A stretch of DNA of 64,000 nucleotides from Pseudomonas sp. CCC3.1 (GTDB lineage: Bacteria; Pseudomonadota; Gammaproteobacteria; Pseudomonadales; Pseudomonadaceae), in assembly GCF_034347405.1 (NCBI RefSeq), contig NZ_CP133778.1, positions 744,001 to 808,000 of the forward strand. Reading direction: 5' to 3'. The notes under the pieces are model-generated. The model did not search any database. It saw only the letters and a program-made list of their open reading frames with translations, and was not told the origin of the DNA. Positions 61,051-64,000 of the stretch are shown one piece after another; position 1 is the stretch's first letter, and each line of letters starts with the position of its first letter. Position numbers and translations under genes: made by a program.

Positions 61051-61277
61051 TGAAGCGAGAAGTAGCACGAAGTTTGTTTTTGCTGGGGTCTCTGGTCGTT
61101 GCCTCCGTGGCAATGGCTGCCTGGCAACCGCCAGTGACACAAGTGCTGAGTGCAGCGAACACGGGTGCGCATTGCCCGATTCCACGTGTGGCTAAAGTTG
61201 TCGCAGACGCAAAACCCGACCACGAACTGCTGCTGTTCATGTTCGGAATGGCGCAAGGCATGAAGCCTCAGGGTTGA
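61050..61277 (+). CDS. Small secreted protein at the end of the colRS cluster
   Basis: This 75-residue protein has a Sec signal peptide (REVARSLFLLGSLVVASVAMA, cleavage probably before AWQPP) and a mature part of about 52 residues with a single Cys (AHCPIP) and a hydrophobic C-terminus (LLLFMFGMAQGMK). The ATG overlaps the inaA stop (TGATG), so it is translationally coupled. I do not recognise the family. The operon position implies an envelope role. Confidence 0.7.
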   Translation: MKREVARSLFLLGSLVVASVAMAAWQPPVTQVLSAANTGAHCPIPRVAKVVADAKPDHELLLFMFGMAQGMKPQG

Positions 61278-61298
61278 CTACTTGGCTGTTCGACAAAG

Positions 61299-61353
61299 AA
61301 GCGAGCTAGCCTCGCGAACTTTTGTTTTTTAAAAGATCGCGAGGCTAGCTCGT
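61299..61353. repeat. REP-like inverted repeat, family C
   Basis: AGCGAGCTAGCCTCGCGA pairs with TCGCGAGGCTAGCTCG through an A/T-rich loop. It lies between the convergent small secreted protein gene and the DUF1513 gene and may end both transcripts. Confidence 0.7.
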
Positions 61354-61378
61354 TGTTGCAGCAGGTAACAGGCAGGCT

Positions 61379-62476
61379 TTACATCACATGCAAGTGGTTG
61401 TCCCAAAGCCCCGAGGGTAAATCCAGGGGTTTGGCCGTCAACTCACGCTGACGGCAATCGTAGAACCGGCAACGGCCTTGGCCGGACGTCACCACAAACC
61501 CGTCTTTCACTGCGCCCACGCCCGCGCAGTCCGGCAAGGGTGCGTCCAGGCGCACCGCACCGCTGTCCAGATCCCACACAAAAAACCGGTTACCCCGTGG
61601 CGCCGTCAAGGCAACCAGCCGCAGCTCGCTGTGTACCGCCACACTGGCCGTGTAATGGCCCATGGCACGCAGTTGCTGTTCGGCCACCGGAAACGGTTCA
61701 AATGGCTGGCCTGGACGCTTGATCGCCAGTAACTCGGACAACTCATGGGCGTCGCCCATAAATTGCTGACAAGCAACGATGGTGCCGTCGCTGGCAATCC
61801 CGAGGTGACGCACGCTGTTCATCTGCTGGTTCAGTGTTTCTTTGCTCAGCAACGCGCCATCACGCTGCATCAGCACCAGACTGGGCTCCATCGCGTTTAG
61901 GTTCATTTCAACCCGGCTTTCGGCCTCGGTGCGAATGCCGCCGTTGGCCACCACCAGCGTTTCGCCATCAGGCATCCACGACACTTGATGCGGGCCCACT
62001 CCATGAGTGGGGATTTCACCCTTGTGAATCAGGCGTTCGCCTTCAAAGCGGTAAACCCCCAGCAAGCCACGCCCCGGATCGGTGGTGTCATTCTCGGTGG
62101 TGTACAACCATTCGCCGTCTTTATGAATCACCGCATGACCATAAAAATGCCGATTGGGTAACGATGTCAGGGTTTGCAGCAGTTGCCCGTCCTTGAGGCT
62201 GATCAGGTAACTTTCCGTGCCGGGACGTCGTGCCACAAACAGCGCGATAGGCAGCGTTGGGTGGTTGATGATGTCGTGGCAGCGCTGGCCGACCTGCGTA
62301 CTGAACACCTGGGTGCCATCCAGTCGATAGCCCACGGCAAAGTGGTTGCCGTCCACATCGTCTCGGGCACTGAGCAGCAGCGGGCTCTGGCCTTTAGATT
62401 TAAACAGCGACCAACCGCCCAGCGTCACGGCGCTCAGCAATAAACCACCGAGCTTGAGAGCTTGCCTGCGCATCAT
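61379..62476 (-). CDS. DUF1513 domain protein, Tat-exported, of the imelysin iron cluster
   Basis: This 365-residue periplasmic protein, probably a beta-propeller, has an N-terminus MMRRQALKLGGLLLSAVTLGG that fits a Tat or anchored signal (RRQALKLGG). Repeated motifs such as GHAVIHKDGEWLYTTEND, GPHQVSWMPDGETLVVANGG and DGFVVTSGQGRC resemble propeller blades. The family occurs with imelysins and di-haem oxidoreductases, as in P. aeruginosa PA4370-PA4373. I chose the ATG at 62476 for its AAGGA site; an ATG at 62491 overlapping the imelysin stop is also possible and would add five residues. Confidence 0.82.
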   Translation of the reverse strand: MMRRQALKLGGLLLSAVTLGGWSLFKSKGQSPLLLSARDDVDGNHFAVGYRLDGTQVFSTQVGQRCHDIINHPTLPIALFVARRPGTESYLISLKDGQLLQTLTSLPNRHFYGHAVIHKDGEWLYTTENDTTDPGRGLLGVYRFEGERLIHKGEIPTHGVGPHQVSWMPDGETLVVANGGIRTEAESRVEMNLNAMEPSLVLMQRDGALLSKETLNQQMNSVRHLGIASDGTIVACQQFMGDAHELSELLAIKRPGQPFEPFPVAEQQLRAMGHYTASVAVHSELRLVALTAPRGNRFFVWDLDSGAVRLDAPLPDCAGVGAVKDGFVVTSGQGRCRFYDCRQRELTAKPLDLPSGLWDNHLHVM

Positions 62477-62490
62477 CGAACCATCCTTCA

Positions 62491-63555
62491 TTAATCGCCG
62501 TCGTTGGCGTTAAAGCCCAGTTGAATGCCCAGCGCCTTGGCCAGTTCGCCTTCGTGCAGACGGTGAACCACGTTAAGGCTGTCGTAGATGGCATCCAGTT
62601 GTGCGCGGCCAGCGTCGTCAGCCAACAGCTCATTGAGCGTGCGCGAGTTGTCGTTGAACAATTTGAGCGAGGCGGCGTACGCGGCATCGATCTTGTCAGC
62701 CAGCGGCTTTTGCTCGGCGGGCAACAGGCTACGCAAGCCTTTGTTATCGACCCCGACCCATACGGTCTGAGCGGCCGCAAGACTGGCGGCCAGGCTTTGC
62801 AGCGAGCCCTGACTGCGCCACGCGTCAGCCTGGAAGGGCTGTGGAATGCCCTTGCTCTGACGGCCCATTGGCGTGCCGAGCTTCTTCTTCAAGGTGTCGA
62901 GTGCGGTCACTTGTACGCGCAGCAGGTCTGCGATGGCTTCGTGAGAGTCGGCATAACGCTGGTTCGGGAACTTGGTCATCTGCGCCAGCATGCCGTCAGT
63001 GCTGTTCCAGCTCGCCAGGATTTCTTCGGCCAGCTGTTTTTGACGTTCGCCGATGGCGGTCAGCAGAGGGCAATAACGGGCTTTTTGTGCTGTATCAGCC
63101 AGGTCGATATGGCTGTCGAACAGAATGTATTCGTAAGCCGACAGGCCTTGCACCACAACGCTGGATTTGGCCAGAGCAGCGGCATCGATCTGCGGCTGGG
63201 CCACGACCAGTTGCTCAACCTGACGTCCGACCAGGTTCTTTTTGTCTGGCCAGAACTGCACCTGCCACGAGCGATTGCCTTCGGCCAATGGGCCAATCAG
63301 CAAAGGCTGCAATTCGGCCCAGGCCTTTTGCGCGTGCAAGAAGTCGGCGCGAGCGGTGTCGAGCGATTCTTTGCCTTCGCAGTACGCGAGGGCGCTGACC
63401 GCCAACTGGCGATCAGCTTCAACCCAGCGGCTGTAAGTCGGCAGGATCACTTGTTTAGCGATAGCGGCCGAGGTGACGGCTTGCGGGTCTTGTGGCGAGC
63501 AGGCAGCCAAGGCAATGGCGGCAAGGCTGGTGAACAGAAGCTTGGGTCGAAACAT
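62491..63555 (-). CDS. Imelysin family periplasmic lipoprotein
   Basis: This 354-residue lipoprotein has lipobox LAAC (Cys19) in MFRPKLLFTSLAAIALAACS. The mature part is an imelysin-like helical domain with WAELQPLLIGPLAEGNRSWQVQFWPD near residue 76 and LSAYEYILFDS near residue 138. The related IcmP/EfeO-type proteins bind iron or act in iron uptake. GxHxxE, the motif of insulin-cleaving M75 proteins, is not evident. The stop overlaps the following ATG (TAATG). It is co-transcribed with the di-haem protein and DUF1513 genes. Confidence 0.85.
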   Translation of the reverse strand: MFRPKLLFTSLAAIALAACSPQDPQAVTSAAIAKQVILPTYSRWVEADRQLAVSALAYCEGKESLDTARADFLHAQKAWAELQPLLIGPLAEGNRSWQVQFWPDKKNLVGRQVEQLVVAQPQIDAAALAKSSVVVQGLSAYEYILFDSHIDLADTAQKARYCPLLTAIGERQKQLAEEILASWNSTDGMLAQMTKFPNQRYADSHEAIADLLRVQVTALDTLKKKLGTPMGRQSKGIPQPFQADAWRSQGSLQSLAASLAAAQTVWVGVDNKGLRSLLPAEQKPLADKIDAAYAASLKLFNDNSRTLNELLADDAGRAQLDAIYDSLNVVHRLHEGELAKALGIQLGFNANDGD

Positions 63556-63581
63556 GTCGGGGTCCCCGATCTTATAAGGCG

Positions 63582-64000
63582 TTAAAGAGAGTTCAGGAAC
63601 GCCAGCAACGCAGCGCGCTGCTCGGCATTAAAGTGTAAAACCTGCTGCTTGGCCGGCTCGGCCTCACCGCCATGCCACAGCACGGCTTCGAGCAGGTTGC
63701 GTGCACGACCATCGTGCAGAAACTGGGTATGGCCACTCACCGCCTGAGTCAAACCGATGCCCCACAGTGGCGGTGTGCGCCAATCGCTGCCTGATGCGGC
63801 GAATTCGGTACGGTTATCGGCAAGCCCCGGGCCCATGTCGTGTAACAGCAGATCGCTGTAGGGGTAAATGACCTGATTGGCAAGCTCAGGCTCAGCCGCA
63901 TTGGCTGAGGTGGTGAACTTCGGCGTATGACACGACACGCAACCGGCCTGATAGAACAGATTTTTACCGGCCAGCACCTGCGGCGAACCGACATCACGGC
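63582..64000 (-). CDS. Di-haem oxidoreductase (thiol oxidoreductase family), partial
   Basis: Only the C-terminal 139 residues are in the window; the frame stays open to the right-hand end. A c-type haem site CVSCH is visible near the left of the fragment, followed by HDMGPGLADNRTEFAASGSDWRTPPLWGIGL and FLHDGRARNLLEAVLWHGGEAE, which place it in the DUF1111 di-haem family related to cytochrome c peroxidase/MauG. In imelysin clusters this protein is thought to change the redox state of iron in the periplasm. Confidence 0.85.
   Translation of the reverse strand, partial: RDVGSPQVLAGKNLFYQAGCVSCHTPKFTTSANAAEPELANQVIYPYSDLLLHDMGPGLADNRTEFAASGSDWRTPPLWGIGLTQAVSGHTQFLHDGRARNLLEAVLWHGGEAEPAKQQVLHFNAEQRAALLAFLNSL

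Overview
The window looks like chromosomal DNA of a Pseudomonas, most likely from the fluorescens/fragi/putida side of the genus. The case rests on gene content and residue-level resemblance: ttgR-ttgABC with its operator, finR-fpr, colRS with the methyltransferase and inaA-like gene behind it, mutS-cinA-recA-recX, fxsA-groESL, an mprF/virJ-type pair, and several families of Pseudomonas-type REP hairpins. No large mobile element, CRISPR array or plasmid function is visible. Nearly all of it reads as core genome. The species was not determined.

Layout. 1-2.5 kb: the 37-residue cbb3-oxidase subunit gene ccoM behind a well-placed Anr/FNR box, a Pit phosphate transporter, and a small conserved gene. 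2.5-11.3 kb: a complete lower protocatechuate (beta-ketoadipate) locus, pcaR-pcaIJF-pcaT-pcaBDC, with PcaR-like operators upstream of both pcaR and pcaI. Its CoA-transferase is the longer CatIJ/glutaconate-transferase type. 11.5-12.1 kb: an orphan gene that may be a degenerate DUF4329/JAB-like protein. 12.2-18.9 kb: the solvent/antibiotic RND pump ttgABC divergent from its repressor ttgR. 19.1-26 kb: fdxA, mutS, a tailocin-type repressor and holin with no tail genes, cinA, recA, recX. 26-34.9 kb: LOG-family protein, PA3611-like secreted protein, DTW protein, erdR, dgkA, finR/fpr, trmO, DUF1456, a pseudouridine-synthase-like protein without its catalytic Asp, and a YjaB-like acetyltransferase. 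34.9-42.6 kb: rimO, kup, and the mprF plus VirJ/AcvB-family hydrolase pair that acts on aminoacyl-phosphatidylglycerol. 42.8-43.4 kb: three tandem initiator tRNA genes, each with its own terminator. 43.7-57.3 kb: dinB, a lipoprotein gene, proS, ampG, an alkyltransferase-like gene, a DUF481 protein, an SDR, a HugZ-like protein, fxsA, groESL, and an LTA-synthase-type phosphoglycerol transferase. 57.5-61.3 kb: the colR-colS two-component system followed by a methyltransferase, an InaA/WapQ-like kinase and a 75-residue secreted protein. 61.4-64 kb: an iron-linked imelysin cluster (DUF1513, imelysin lipoprotein, di-haem oxidoreductase) running off the window.

How the parts work together. The pca genes convert protocatechuate-derived carboxymuconate to succinyl-CoA and acetyl-CoA under PcaR. 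ttgR/ttgABC is a self-contained efflux module. recA and dinB have perfect CTG-N10-CAG LexA boxes, and a near-match sits before the holin, which fits SOS control of a former bacteriocin locus. mprF/virJ, colRS with its downstream genes and the LTA-synthase-like protein all concern the cell envelope.

The most interesting observations are: the tailocin locus between mutS and cinA reduced to repressor plus holin; two apparent pseudo-enzymes (the pseudouridine-synthase-like protein and the DUF4329-like protein); the class-II Anr promoter on the tiny ccoM gene; the triplicated initiator tRNA; the break in the usual fdxA-rsmZ-rpoS order; and several small inverted-repeat elements in the intergenic regions. 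All calls were made by reading the sequence. No database search was run.
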